The notes: generated by a model not told the origin, from the sequence alone. DNA of 64,000 bases from Dactylorhiza incarnata (GCA_033032865.1 JAWHQI010000013.1:4278001-4342000); one strand, 5' to 3'. Shown: positions 32,756 to 45,826, counted from the stretch's first letter. Program-made: numbers and translations.

Positions 32756-35472
32756 AAGTGAAGGGCCTATAAAATGACACATGCCACTATTGCTCTTACG
32801 ATCTAATGAACATCCCGCATAGTCCGAATCAGAAAAACCATGTAGAATAAAACAATCATTATGAGGATACCATAAGCCTAATCTAGATGTTCCGATTAGA
32901 TATCTAAATATGCGTTTAACCGCTTTCAAATGTGATTCTTTTGGGTTAGCTTGAAATCTAGCACATAAGCAAACGGAAAATATAATATCGGGTCTAGATG
33001 CGCTTAAATATAGCAATGAGCCTATCATTCCTCTATATAATGTTTGATCAATAGAAATACCGGCTTCAACTTTTCCTAATTTTAGTGAGCACTCATTGGA
33101 GTATTAGCTTATTTTAGGTTTTCAAATCCAAATCGTTTAAGAATATCATGAACATATTTAGTTTGACAAATAAATATACCATCTTGTTTTTGTGCGATTT
33201 GAAATCCTAGAAAATAAGTGAGTTCTCCTACCAAGCTCATTTCAAATTCATTTTTCATCACTAAAATTACTTCATTACATAACTCTTCATTAGTGGCTCC
33301 AAAAATGATATCATCAACATAAATTTGCAATATAATCAAATCATTATCTACATGCTTAATGAAGAGTGTATTATCCGCACTTCCCATTTTATAACCCTGC
33401 TTTATCAAAAATAATGTCAATCTATCATACCAAGCACGAGGCGCTTGCTTTAACCCATAAAGCGCTTTTTCTAACTTATACACATGATTGGGAAATTTTT
33501 CATTCACAAAACCGGGGGGTTGTTCTACATAAACTTCTTCTTTTATAATCCTGTTTATAAATGCACTTTTAACATCCATTAGGAATAATTTAAATCTTTT
33601 AAAACTCGTAAATGCAAGAAATATTCTAATAGACTCAAGGCGAGCAACGGGTGCAAAAGTTTCATCAAAATCTACCCCTTCGATTTGTGAATACCCTTGT
33701 GCAACTAGTCTAGCTTTATTCCTTATAATTTTAGAGTCACCATCTAGTTTGTTTTTGAAAATCCATTTGACACCTATAACTGGATAATTAGATGGCCTCT
33801 CCACTAAATTCCAAACCTTGTTACGTTCAAATTGATTTAATTCATCATTCATAGCTAAAAACCAAAATTTATCATTTAAAGTGGTTGAAACATTTTTTGG
33901 TTCTATTTCGGATACAAAACAAAGGTTTGAAAAAGACTCATGTAGGGAAGAACGAGTACTTACCCCTTTTGATGGTTCTCTTATAACAAGCTCCTTTGGA
34001 TGATCCTTAGTAAACCGCAACTCGCTTGGAGGAACATATTCTACTATCTCATTTTCTTTCTCCTCTTTTTCTTCTTCTTTTTCTTCTTCTTTTTCTCCAA
34101 GTGATTCATCATCCTCATGTTCCAAAGGGGAAATAGGTTCATCTTCATTTCCTGTATGACTAGAATCTACACAAGGAACAAACTCATCAAATCTTACATG
34201 TATAGACTCTTCAACTACTTTAGTTCTTTTATTATATATTCTATAAGCCTTGCTAGTTGAAGAGTAACCAATGAAAATTCCCTCATCGCATTTTTCTTCA
34301 AATTTTACTAGTGCATCTTTAGTGTTTAAAATGAAACATTTACAACCAAACACATGAAAATAAGATACATTAGGTTTTCTTTTAAAGAAAAGCTCATAAG
34401 GTGTCAATTTTAAAATAGGACGAAGCATGACACGATTAATGATATAACAAGAAGTATTAACCGCTTTGGCCCAAAATGATTTAGGCAACCCATATTCACA
34501 AAGCATAGTGAGTGCTAGCTCTTGAAGGGTTCTATTTTTCCTCTCCACTACACCATTTTGTTGTGGGGTGCAAGGAGCGGAAAATTCATGTTTAATTCCT
34601 AAATCATCACAAAAAGAAGAAAATCTATCATTTTCAAATTCTCCTCCATGATCCGAACGTATACATTTAATCTTTAAATCAAGTTCATTTTGAATATGAA
34701 TGCATAGTTTAGTAAATTCAAGGAATGCATCAGATTTGGAAGATAAAAATAATGTCCAACAAAATCTGGAGTAATCATCAATTATTACAAAAGTATATTT
34801 TCTACCTCCTAGACTAGAAGTGTTAACCGGTCCAAATAAATCCAAATGAATTAATTGAAGAGGTCTAGTGGTAGAAATTACATTTTTGCTTTTAAAAGAA
34901 TTTTTTGAAAATTTTCATTTTTGGCAAGGCGTACAAAGAGAAGATAAATTTCCATTAAGCATAGGTAATCCCTTAATTAATTTATCTTTTGATAATTTCA
35001 AAATAAGCTTGGTGCTAGAGTGACCAAGGCGCCTATGTCAAAGTTCTAATTCTTCATTTTTAGAAATTAAGCATTTTAAAGAAGAATTTGAAATATCATT
35101 AAAAGTAATCATATAAACATTATGCATCCTAGGTGTGGTGAATACGACATCATTTGTTTTAGAATTTATAATTTTGCAAAGATTTGTAGATGATTCAAAT
35201 AATACATTTAAGCCTACATCACATAATTGACTAATTGAAATTAAATTATGTTTTAAGCCATCTACAAGTAAAACATTTGAGATTGAAACAGAAATGTTAC
35301 CCACTGTGCCGATGCCCATGATCCTTCCTTTTCCATTATCACCCAATGTCACCATCCCTCCTTTCTTCATCTCAAGGCTAAGGAACTTTGCTTTGATTCC
35401 CGTCATGTGTTTGGAGCATCCCGAGTCCAAGTACCACACATCCTTTTTGTCCTTAGCCTGCCAACATACCTA

Positions 35473-37430
35473 AAATTTAGATGAGAGTAAAGATTCGGAT
35501 ACCCAAGAGGTTCCTCCCATAGAGTAGGTGGAAACCGTAGGCACCCAGATTTTTTTTATAGCACCACCGCCCTTTTTCCTACAAGAGTTTGAGGTGTGTC
35601 CAAATAAATGACATTTGGCACACGATATAAAAGGGGATGAGACCCTTTTTGATGTTTTGGATAAACTCTTGTTGGAAAATGAGGTAACATTTGAATTTTT
35701 GAAATTATTAATAACAGAATTAGTGCTTCTGGAATTACAGCTAACGCCAGCGTTAGTAGTTAACGCCTTGCGATAGTTTCCAGAGCTATATCCAAGACCA
35801 TATTTGGCACTTCCATGGCATCGGTTGGCCAAGATCATGTCCAGAGATCTTTGCCCAAATCCAAACTTCTTAATAGCCAAATTTAAATCATGAATACGAG
35901 CTTTGAGAGCGGTGTTTTCCGTTACCAACACAACGCACCGATTTGCAAAACTCTTCTTTCCATCCTCTATTTGAGAAAGAGAGGTTTTTAAAGTTCTTTC
36001 CAAATCCCCCTTCTTCTTAGTAAGAAGTTCAATAGTGGAGTGGGATTTAGAAAGAGCTTCTTCAAGTTCTTTCACTCTTGCCAAGGAGTGATTGCACTCT
36101 TGGCAAGATACATTTTCTTTCCCCAATTGCTTAGATAATTTTTTGTTTTCCTTTAACAAAAGTTTATTTTCATAATTTAGAAGATCAATATCTTTTAAAC
36201 TTTTTTCAAAGAATTTGCAAGTTTGTAAATACTCAATATATAAATCATCATAAGAAGTAGGGAGAGTTACCTCAGTGTCGCTTTGGACACTGCTTTCATC
36301 CTCGGATGTCTTGTCACATTTTCCCATAAGGCACATATTTGCCTCTTCTTCATCGCTAGTGGATGAGCCGCTTGAATCCTCGGAGGAGGAGTCATCCCAT
36401 GCAGCCGCTTTTAGGACCTTCTTCTTCTCTTTTCCCTTGTGCCCTTTTTCTTTACGCTCTTTCAGATATTTTGGGCACTTGCTACAAATATGTCCGGTCT
36501 TTCTACAATGGTAGCACTCCGGTGGTGGTCGTTCATCATCGTCCTCATCGCTACCTTTCTCTTTCTTTGATGAAGATCCCTTTTTGATGAAATATTTCCG
36601 GAAGGTGTTTCTCCTTTCCGGATTCTTCATGAACCTTTTGAACTTCTTCACAAAAAGGCTATCCTCGTCCTCTTCATCATCATCTCCATTTGCCTCCTTT
36701 TTTGACTTTAAGGCCAAACTCTTCTTCTTTGGCTCCACGTTGTACTCTTGTTGTTGAATTTTGAGTTCAACCTCATGGGTCTTTAGGTTCCCAATGAGGC
36801 TCTCAATTTGGAGCTTCTTCAAATCGTGTGACTCCGAGATAGCCATCACCTTTGGATTGAACTTTGGAGGGAGGGACCTTAAAATTTTTCTCACCAAGTC
36901 GTCGTTGGAGAACACCTTTCCAAGTACTTTTGAGTCGTTGACGATCTTGGTGAACCTTGTGTACATTGAATCTACGTCTTCATCCGCCTCCATCCGGAAT
37001 TTCTCATACTCGGATTCAAGTTGGAAGAGCTTTGAATCCTTAACCTGCGAAGTACCTTCATGAGTCATTTCTAGTAAATTTCATATATCATAAGTTGTTT
37101 CGCAAGCACAAGTTCTATTAAATTTCGTTCTATCCAAAGCACAAAATAACACATCATTACTTAAGCGTTATTCTTACATCTCAACTTATCATTGTCATCC
37201 CATCTATCTCTAGGTTTTTCCATAGTGACTTCTCCAACAACAAATGTTGGTGGAGAATAACTTTGTTCCACCATACCCCAAACGTCATTATCTAACGCAG
37301 TTAAAAAACAACGCATTCTAGTTTTCCAGTAATTATAATCAGTTTCGGTAAATAGTGGAGGTATACTAATCCTTTGACCCTCAGCGAAAGCATGATCACT
37401 ATGCGCCATTATTCCCGGCTGTGAAACCAT
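35473..37430 (-). pseudogene. gag: A2 gag
   Basis: Starts MVSQPGIM (ATG 37430-37428). A frameshift near 37155 and a TGG-to-TGA change near 37085 break the capsid. From 37068 to 35470, 532 codons are open: FRMEADEDVDSMYTRF, a Lys/Glu-rich part, an intact CCHC knuckle (CYHCRKTGHICSKC, 36475-36516), acidic Ser clusters, a coiled coil, then the translated A tag (TTNAGVSC, about 35735-35765). A second knuckle (CAKCHLFGHTSNSC) and IWVPTVSTYS follow. The TAG at 35470-35472 separates it from pol in the same frame (VCWQAKDKKDVWYLDSGC), as in A1. Confidence 0.85.
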
Positions 37431-37444
37431 TTTGGAATAACCTA

Positions 37445-37456
37445 GCTCTGATACCA
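37445..37456 (-). other. Primer-binding site of A2 (tRNA-iMet)
   Basis: Minus strand TGGTATCAGAGC, a full match to the iMet consensus, two bases from the LTR. Confidence 0.9.
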
Positions 37457-37458
37457 AG

Positions 37459-38855
37459 TGTTAGATCTGATGGCGCCCTTAGAGGGGGATGAATAAGGGG
37501 TTTATTGTTATTAAAATAAACTTACAGATTTTAACAAAACAGAAAAACTTTTTTTGCTCTGTTGCTAACGCCTGGCGTTACGAGTCAACGCTGGCGTTAA
37601 CTCTCCAGAAAAAAATAGTTTTGTAGAAATATTCAAAATGATTTTCTTTATGAAATACAATTCAGGAAAAATTAGATATACTGAAAAAGAATTTTATATT
37701 TCACAAAAATGATTACAAGGATAATATTTCAATAATGCTTGAAATAGGAGGCGACAACTTGAAAAATCTCTTTTTGTTCCTTCACCGGTCCTTCTCCCAA
37801 GGACCGGTTGGCTATAGCCTATCTATCCCCAGATAAGGCCTCTAGCCACCCCCTAGATCTATCCTTGACCTAGTCGCCACGCACAAGGCGGCGAATTACC
37901 CCCTAAGCCGCATAAGGACCTAGTCGCCACACGCAAGGCGGCGAATTTACTACCGTTACAAGAAAATATAAAAGGATAAAGATAAAAATTAGAACAAATG
38001 ACTCCCTAGAATGAAAGAGCGCTGAAGGAGATTTTGAAGATACGCCATGACCACGTAGGAGTTGAAGCGAGCGTCCTTCTTCAAATTTGTCGTTGGAAAT
38101 CTCCTTCTCACTCTTGTTCCTCAAAGTTGGTGTTGGGAGTTCTCTCTGAATTTCTGAATGAAATGCTCTCTCAGATCTCTGGAATGAAGGCTTCAATGCA
38201 TCTAGTCCTTCAGCAAATGAAATCAGATCTTTAAATAGAAACTGGAGCTAACGCGTGGTGTTAAAGGTTAACGCCAGCGTTAGTCAACATGTACGACAGT
38301 TGCTGAGATCGTGCATAGCGTCGGGAGCATGGCAGAACCAAATTTCATCAAACGAAACTCATTTCGTCGAATGCGCCTTCATCGAACGGAATCCCATTTC
38401 GTCAACAGCAACCGTCAGGATCGTGTCAGAAACCAATTTCGTCGAGCGCATGCTCATTTCGTCGAACAGAACTCATAGTTCATCGAACGCAGTTTGTCAA
38501 GCGCAATTTCATCGAGCGCAGGCTCATTTCATCGAACGGAACTCCAAGTTCATTGAACGCGGCTTGTCGAGCGCAATTTTGTCGACCGCAGGCAATTTCG
38601 TCGAACGAAACTCCAAGTTCATCGAACGCAGGTTCGTCGACCGCAACTCGACGGCATTCCTCCTCTTGTTAACGCTTGGCATTAACAACTAACGTGAGCG
38701 TTAGCTCTCTTTCCAGAGAATCATCATCAATCAGCATCCTGTTCATAGGGTTATATAACTATTAGTACATGCATACTATAAACACAAGCAAGATCAAATA
38801 CATAGTGTGATTTGTTATTTCTCAAACTAAGAGAAGTGGAACACAAGCTCCAACA
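37459..38855 (-). repeat. 5' LTR of A2 (1397 bp)
   Basis: Colinear with 24350-25746, about 2% different. Tag arrays at 38248-38705. Confidence 0.92.
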
Positions 38856-40100
38856 ATTTTGACCCCATTCTTCAGAAACAAGTGGTTTCTACAGATGTTA
38901 CGTTCTTTGAAAATACATCCTATTTCTCCACAAATTCCTCTGTCACTCTGACTGATATACCAACTCTCTCACATATTCTCCCCATACCGGCTATCCCCAT
39001 TGACGATACACCATCTCCTCTACCACCACCTTCCTACCACTCTCCGCCCTTTGAATCTCCTCCTTCCCCTCCACGGCCGCCTCTCCCAGCTCTCGGGCCA
39101 GCACTCTCTGCAATGGATACACTGGATGTTGATGAACAAGCCGACTTGGATGTTCCCATTGCCCATCGCAAAGGAGTTCGGACATGTACCCAACATTCAA
39201 TTAATGATGTGGTTTCCTATGCAAATCTTACGCCTTCTTGCAGGAATTTTTCCTTGGCTATCTCTGCCACTGCCACTCCACGCTCTTACCACGAAGCTCT
39301 TACCATTCCTCAGTGGAAGGCAGCCATGGATGAAGAAATGGCGACCCTCACTGAGAGAGGTACTTGGACGCTTGTTCTGATTCCTCAAGGAACAGATATA
39401 GTTGGTTGTCGATGGGTCTTTGTTGTGAATTTCCATCCAGATGGTCATGTGGATTGTTACAAGGCTCGTCTTGTTGCTAGAGGCTTCACTCAGACGTATG
39501 GCGTCGACTTTTTTGACACCTTCTCTCCCCTAGCTCGCATCAGCACTATCCGGGTTCTCTTCTCCGTAGCCGTCAACAAAGGTTGTCTCATGTCTCAACT
39601 CGATGTCAAAAATGCTTTCCTATATGGAGATCTTCAAGAAGATGTGTATATGGAGAAACCTCCGGGGTATGTTGCTCGGGGGGATACACGTGTATGCAAG
39701 TTGCGGAAAGCTATCTATGGCCTTAAACAAAGTCCTCGGGCATGGTTTGAAAAATTCAGTAGCATTGTCGCCATCATTGGCTTTACAAGAAGTTCTGCAG
39801 ATCACTCACTCTTCATTCGCAAAACCTCCCAGGGACTGGTGGTTTTTATCATTTATGTTGATGACATTCTCTTCACAGGTGATGATCAAACTGGAATTGC
39901 GTTAACAAAGAATCATCTCGGTCAACACTTTGTCACCAAAGCTATGGGCTCTCCAAAGTATTTTCTGGGAATGGAGATTTCACGAAAACATAACTCAGTG
40001 GTTCTCTCACAACGCAAGTATGCTCTTGACCTTTTAGAAGAGACCGGCTTGACTAGGCACTAACCTGCTCGATGTCCCATGGTTGTTGGTGAAGACAAAA
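38856..40100 (+). pseudogene. pol: C2 reverse transcriptase
   Basis: About 390 open codons (to 40063), nearly identical to C1: VGCRWVF, YKARLVARGFTQTYGVDF, LDVKNAFLYGDLQEDVYM and FIIYVDDILFTGDD. A TAA at 40061-40063 stops it (C1 has Lys-Pro here), while C2 keeps the CGA mutated in C1. F is inserted 37 bp further on, between RT and RNase H. Each copy broke independently, so the shared ancestor was more intact. Confidence 0.87.
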
Positions 40101-40271
40101 TGATAAGTAGTATCTTTATAACTTTTTAATAGAAAATTTTGTAAATATTTAATGTGAATTTTCCTTTTTGTGTCAATTTTAGGTTATAAGTAGTTCTTTT
40201 TGTAATTTTGATTCTAACTTAGCTTAATTTCAATATTTGCAGAATTTTGGGACAAATCGGGAAAAATGGCA

Positions 40272-40635
40272 TGTCACGCCCTCGGTCACGCCCATGACCA
40301 TGGGCGTGTAACCTAAAGATCAGTCCAGAAGGATGCCGCGCTGTCTGAGCTAGCCCACACCAAGTCACGCCCCAGGTCACGCCCGTGACCCAAAGTCACG
40401 CCCGTGACCGGGGGCGTGTAATCTTAGAATCTTCCACGTAGAGCCGCCGTCGAGACGTGGAGCTGCAGTCGAGAAGTCAACTTGAGTCACGCCCGTGACC
40501 CACATGTCACGGCCGTGACTTGCCCGCGTGATCTCTGCTTCGCCGCCGCGCCGAATTCCAGCCCACTCAGCTGTCGGATCCGATGTGAATAGTGAAGTCA
40601 CGCCCTAGGTCACGCCGTGACCGAGGGCGTGTAAT
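40272..40635. repeat. Dyad tag array of F (GTCACGCCCGTGAC)
   Basis: Eight or more GTCACG(N2)CGTGAC units, several nested inside larger GTCACGCCC...GGGCGTG dyads. The 3' LTR array is at about 59195-59560. G carries the same tag although its LTR is otherwise unrelated. Confidence 0.85.
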
Positions 40636-40649
40636 CTGAAATTTTTCCC

Positions 40650-40656
40650 TATAAAT
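40650..40656 (+). promoter_or_regulatory. TATA box of the F LTR
   Basis: TATAAAT about 15-20 bp after the last tag unit, conserved at the equivalent place in the 3' LTR. Confidence 0.65.
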
Positions 40657-41270
40657 TCAGAGGCTCTCATTGAGTCCAGGGTTCAGAATTTTGGAGTGGG
40701 GGAGGTGCTGCTAGAGCTATTAGTGAAGTTTTTCAATGCTTTCTCATGCTTTTCAATTTCATGTTCTTCCTTTTTAATTCATGTAATGTGCTAGTTCTTA
40801 GTTCTATGCAATAGTTAGTTAAAGCTTGTAATCTTTTCCTTCCTAGCTTGTAATCTCTTTAATTAAAGCTTGTGATCGTTTTGGTTTTCAATAAAATTAA
40901 GTTCTCTTTCCTTCATGTTCTCTTTTTCCTTAAGCACTCTTTCTTTCATGCAATGATTTTTCTTTCCTTTTTCCCCTCCACTATGGTTGAGCATTAAGTA
41001 TTTTTGTCTTCATTTAATCCTTTCATTTAGCTTGCAATTAGTTTTAATTTTAGTTAAGCAAAAATAAACCAATCAAATTTTCGTCGATAAGATAATGGCG
41101 ATTTTCCTCGAAGTAGAAGTAATCAACGCGCCCCGTGGAATATGACCTTGATATTCCTAAATATCCTATACTATAGACGATAAGGTACACTTGCCTTCAT
41201 CGGATATAGTTTTGGAGAAAATCTCAAATCTTCACTAAATTTCAAAACCGAAAAATCTATATCAAGTTTT

Positions 41271-41288
41271 TGGCGCCGTTGTCGGGGA
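41271..41288 (+). other. Primer-binding site of F (tRNA-Asp)
   Basis: TGGCGCCGTTGTCGGGGA, complementary to the tRNA-Asp 3' end with one change; 6-nt spacer AGTTTT from the LTR. tRNA-Asp priming is typical of Athila. Confidence 0.92.
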
Positions 41289-41427
41289 ACTTTGCGTAGA
41301 TATTTTGAAAAGAGGATAGCTATTAATTTTATCATGTTTCTTTTTATTTTATTTTCCTTTTTCTAAATTTCAAAAAGAAAAAAAAATTATTTCAGTTTTT
41401 CCTCTTCCCTTCTTCTCTTTTTAGTGT

Positions 41428-44400
41428 ATGACCCGAGGTAGCACTTTGATTCTTCCTTTTGATCCGGAGATCGAGCGAACCCTCTTGAGGCACCGCCGTT
41501 CTCGTGATCAGGGAAATCAAGTAGAATCCGAAGAGTCGATCGGGGACACCAACGCAGCAAATATGGATCATAATCTTAATCCTCCTAATCTTAACGAGCC
41601 AAATCCTAATGAGGACGCGCAACGGACCATGTCCTATTATGCGCGGCCGAATTTGGAAGGCACACAATCGAGTATTGTTCGCCCCACGGTGGCGAACAAT
41701 TATTTTGAGATCAAGTCCAGCATCATACAAATGGTGCAACAATCGGTGACCTTTGATGGTCAACCGGACGAGGAACCAAATTCACATATCTCTTACTTTC
41801 TTGAAATTTCCGACATTTTTAAGATCAATGGCATCACCGATGATGCCATTCGACTACGTCTTTTTCCTTTTTCTTTGCGGTCTAAGGCCAAGCAGTGGCT
41901 GGGCTCCCTACCAAGGGGATCCATCACTACATGGGCCGAAATGGCAGAAAAATTTCTTAATAAATATTTCCCGCCTTCAAAGACCGCTAAATTGCGCACG
42001 GATATTGCATCGTTCATGCAAATCGACTCGGAGACTCTCTATGACACATGGGAGCGCTTCAAGGAGCTTTTGCGCCGATGCCCTCACCACGCACTTGCCA
42101 CGTGGCAACAAGTGCAAATATTTTATAATGGCTTAAATCTCCAAACGAGGCAAATGATTGATGCGCCCGCCGGGGGGACATTAAATAACAAAACCCCGAT
42201 CGCCGCTCAAGAGCTTTTCGAAGAGATGGCCACAAATGCGTATCAATGGAACATGCCCCGAGCGCGGCCTAATAAGCCGGCCAGAATTTTTGAAATAGAT
42301 GCAAACGCAAATTTGGCTTTACAAGTTGAGTGCTTAACAAAGCAAGTGGCGGAGATGTCTGCTTCCTCCGCCACTCCTCCTTGGGCTAATAACGTTTTAA
42401 TTGAAGAACATGTTGACTACATGGGAAATCCACCTCGGCCTTCCTATAACTCGAACACCGCTCCGTATAATAACTCCTACAATGCGGGTTATAGGAATCA
42501 TCCGAATTTCTCATGTAGCAACCAAGGAAATGCTCAGCGTCCTATGAATTTAAATCAACCTCCCCCTAATCAACTTATTAACTTAACTCCTCCTCCAAAT
42601 TTGATTTCTCAAAATTATAATCCACCCGGTTTTCCACCGCAACAGCAAAAACTCTCTCGGATTGAAGAGGTTTTTGCAAAATATGTTGCTACAAATGAAA
42701 CGAATATCTGGAACCTTATCGGATCGATCAAAAATTTAGAGAATCAAGTGGGCCAACTCGCAAAGATGATTTCTGAGCGTCAACAAGGAGCACTACCGGG
42801 GAACACCGAGCAAAATCCAAAGGAGAGCGCGCACGCGATTACACTCCGAAGCGGGAAGGAGGTGGTTCAAAAACAGGACGAACCCAAGGTAATTTCCTCT
42901 CCTCCTCCTCCTACTTTTAATTCATCTTCGAATTTGCCTGCTACGATAGCTCCGCACACTTCTATTTTAAATCCGCGCGCTCCTACTTCTAATATTTCGT
43001 ATCCATCGAAATTTAAAAATGAAAGCGCCGAAAAAAATTATAAAAAGTTTTTAGATGTTTTAAAACAAATCCATATTAATGTACCTTTCTGCGAGGCTAT
43101 CTCACAAATGCCTAAATATGCGAAATATCTTAAGGAGTTGCTCTCCAATAAGAAAAAGTTAGAAGATATTTCGCATATTTCTTTAAACGCAGAATGCTCC
43201 GCGGTTGTACTCAACAAATTGCCGAAAAAAGCAAATGACCCGGGACGGTTTTCCATCCCATGTCTATTTGGCAATTCGTTAGTAAAACACGCCTTGGCGG
43301 ATCTTGGAGCAAGCATCAACCTTATGCCGTTTTCTTTGTTCAAAAAGCTAGGTCTAGGAAATCCAAGGCCCACTCGAATGAGTATCCAATTAGCAGATCG
43401 TTCTTTAAAATATCCGATAGGAATAGTGGAGGACGTGCTCGTCAAGGTTGACAAATTCATCTTCTCGGTGGATTTTGTCATTCTTGACATCGAAGAGGAT
43501 GCCGAAGTACCCCTCATACTCGGTCGCCCCTTCCTTGCCACCTCCCGCGCTATTATCGACGTAAGTAATGGAAAGCTCCTCCTACTGGTTGGAGACGATG
43601 AAGTTACTTTCGGCATAAATTCCTCAATGCGGAACACGATAGAAAATGATGAATCATGTTTTTACTTAGAAGAGTGTTGTGAGTTCGATTCATCCCTCGA
43701 GTTAGTTTCATCGGCGAGTAGTGATTCTGAGCCCGTAGAGCTCTTTTGTGATGAAGAAGAAGTTTCTCACCCCACACCACCCGAACCATTATTTCTAGAA
43801 AAATTAAAAATCAAGACTTCTTATGAAGAACCACCCGTATTGGAGTTGAAACAACTCCCCCTTCACCTTAAATACTTGTTTTTGGAAAAAGAGTCTAAGC
43901 TACCCGTCATCATTTCATCCGATCTTAGCAACTCAGAAATTTCTGAGTTGACTATAGTCTTAAGAAAGCACTGCCACGCAATTGCGTGGCATTTATCGGA
44001 CATTGAGGGTATAAACCCATCTTTCTGCACTCATAAAATATTTCTCGAAGACAATTCCCGAAATTCAGTCCAGCCTCAACGACGGCTAAACCATAACATG
44101 AAAGAAGTCGTTAAGACCGAAGTTATACAACTTCTGGACGCAGGAATCATCTACCCGATATCGGACAGTACTTGGGTTAGCCCAGTACAAGTCGTGCCAA
44201 AGAAAGGTGGTGTCACGGTAGTTGCGAACGAAAATAACGAATTGATCCCAACCCGTACTGTTACAGGTTGGCGGATGTGCATCGACTATCAGAAATTAAA
44301 TGATGCCACCCGTAAGGATCACTTCCCTCTACCATTTATCGACCAAATTTTAGAACGCCTTTCGGGTCACTCCTACTATTGTTTTCTAGATGGTTTGTCG

Positions 44401-45826
44401 GGATACTTCCAAATTCCGATTTCGCCCGACGACCAAGAGAAAACCACTTTCACTTGTCCCTTTGGCACCTTCGCTTATCGAAGGATGACATTCGGTCTTT
44501 GTAACGCGCCAGCTACATTCCAAAGATGTATGCTGGAAATTTTTGACGAGTTAGTGGAGGAGGTGATGGAAGTATTTATGGACGATTTTTCCGTGTACGG
44601 GAGTTCATTTGAAAACTGTTTAAAAAATCTCGAGCGCGTGTTGCAGCGATGTGAGGAAACGAATTTAGCGCTTAATTGGGAAAAATGCCATTTTATGGTC
44701 AAGGAAGGACTAGTCCTTGGCCATAAAATTTTGGGCAAGGGGATCGAGGTCGATAGGGCCAAGATTGAAGTAATTGAAAAACTCCCCCCTCCTACAAACG
44801 TAAAAGCTATTAGGAGTTTCCTAGGCCACACGAGGTTCTATCGGCGCTTTATACAAAAATTTTCAAAAATTACAAAGTCGTTAACCCATCTTCTCGAGAA
44901 AGATTCATATTTTCTTGTTAGCGATGAATGTCATTTAGCTTTTCAACTTATCAAAGAGAAACTTATAAACTCCCCGATTCTAGTCGCCCCAGATTGGTCG
45001 CTCCCTTTTGAAATCATGTGCGACGCGAGTGATATTGTGGTTGGTGCCGTTTTAGGCCAACGGGTGAGTAAATATTTTCACCGGATCTATTATGCGAGCA
45101 AAACACTCACGTCGGCACAAGAAAATTACACCACGACCGAGAAGGAACTTCTAGCAATCATTTTCGCCTTCGATAAGTTTAGGCCGTATATCACCCTCTC
45201 GAAAGTCATCGTCTTCACGGATCACTCCGCACTTAGATATCTTTTAAGCAAATCGGACGCCAAGCCTCGTCTTTTGCGATGGATCCTCCTCTTGAAGGAG
45301 TTTGACTTAGAGATCCGGGACAAAAGGGAAGCCAAAAACTTGGCGGCCGATCATCTCTCCCGTTTAGAAAACCCCGCCTTGGACATATTAATAGAATCTA
45401 ACATTAATGATAAATTTCCCGAAGAGCGCCTCCTTGCTCTCGAAAATATTAATTCATCTTCTACCCCCTGGTTTGCAGATCTGGCTAACTATTTAGTAGC
45501 CCGGGTCCTGCCAAAGGAATTCTCGAGTCAGCAAAAGAAGAAATTCTTTTCTGATTTAAAGAATTACTTTTGGGAGGACCCCTTTTTATTCCGAGTATGC
45601 GCAGACCAGGTTGTGAGAAGATGTGTTTCAATTGAGGAAGGCTTTAAAATTTTACGTCATTGTCATGAGGGACCCACCGGTGGTCATTATCATTCAAACC
45701 GAACCGCAAGGAAGGCGCTGGAGGCGGGCTTTTATTAGCCCGCGCTCTTCAAAGATGCTCACACCCTTGTGAGTACTTGCGACAGCTGCCAGCGGTCGGG
45801 GAACAACTCTCGCCGGGATGAGATGC
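41428..45826 (+). pseudogene. gag-pol: F gag-pol, first part (1436 codons to a nonsense codon)
   Basis: One frame from ATG 41428. Gag: residues 1-480, core near 75-260 ([47 protein letters not shown]), then a Pro/Asn-rich tail; no CCHC knuckle. Protease: DLGAS at 625-629 and [20 protein letters not shown]: about 915-1110 with [19 protein letters not shown] and FMDD at 1050-1053. RNase H: about 1195-1310 ([38 protein letters not shown]). Integrase begins with the HHCC region ([17 protein letters not shown]) and is cut by TAG at 45736-45738, where G has Trp. The frame continues (CDSCQRSGNN) to the G insertion. Compared with G it is colinear throughout. Confidence 0.93.

Larger units (their letters stand above)
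30985..35469 (-). pseudogene. pol: A2 pol (protease to RNase H), split by H
   Basis: The best-preserved A pol. Protease: WYLDSGCSKHMTG from 35439. Stops lie near 35038 and before 34845, then 578 codons are open (34845-33109). Integrase: FVIIDDYSRF, IRSDHGGEFEN, NGVVERKN; the C-terminus FHVFGCKCFILNTKD is followed by FIGYSSTSKAYR. A Glu/Lys-rich linker follows. [60 protein letters not shown] and catalytic LQIYVDDIIFGA. A TAA ends this block at 33109; the RT end and RNase H start lie at 33028-32756. H is inserted in GPSL/ISW, and RNase H resumes at 31199 and crosses into D at about 30984. Confidence 0.88.
30964..38855 (-). mobile_element. Element A2: Sirevirus-like Copia retrotransposon, 3' part lost at the crossover
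   Basis: It keeps the 5' LTR (37459-38855), a perfect iMet PBS (37445-37456), gag and pol up to RNase H, and lacks the 3' UTR and 3' LTR. It is followed at 38856 by ATTTTGACC and C2 sequence, the same joint as A1/C1. H interrupts it at 31205-32755. Confidence 0.9.
40101..41264 (+). repeat. 5' LTR of F (1164 bp)
   Basis: TGATAAGTAG...CTATATCA. Tag array 40272-40635, TATA box 40650-40656. Confidence 0.95.

Noticed and set aside
30822..38855. A single chimeric retrotransposon with A-type 5' end and D-type 3' end
   Set aside because: Such an element would need matching LTRs, but the A2 5' LTR and D 3' LTR are unrelated, and the flanking C2 and D2 joints repeat those of copy 1. Duplication by recombination fits better.
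43038..43637. 199-codon minus-strand ORF inside F
   Set aside because: Antisense shadow of the protease region of F gag-pol, with the same shadow in G at 52265-53002.
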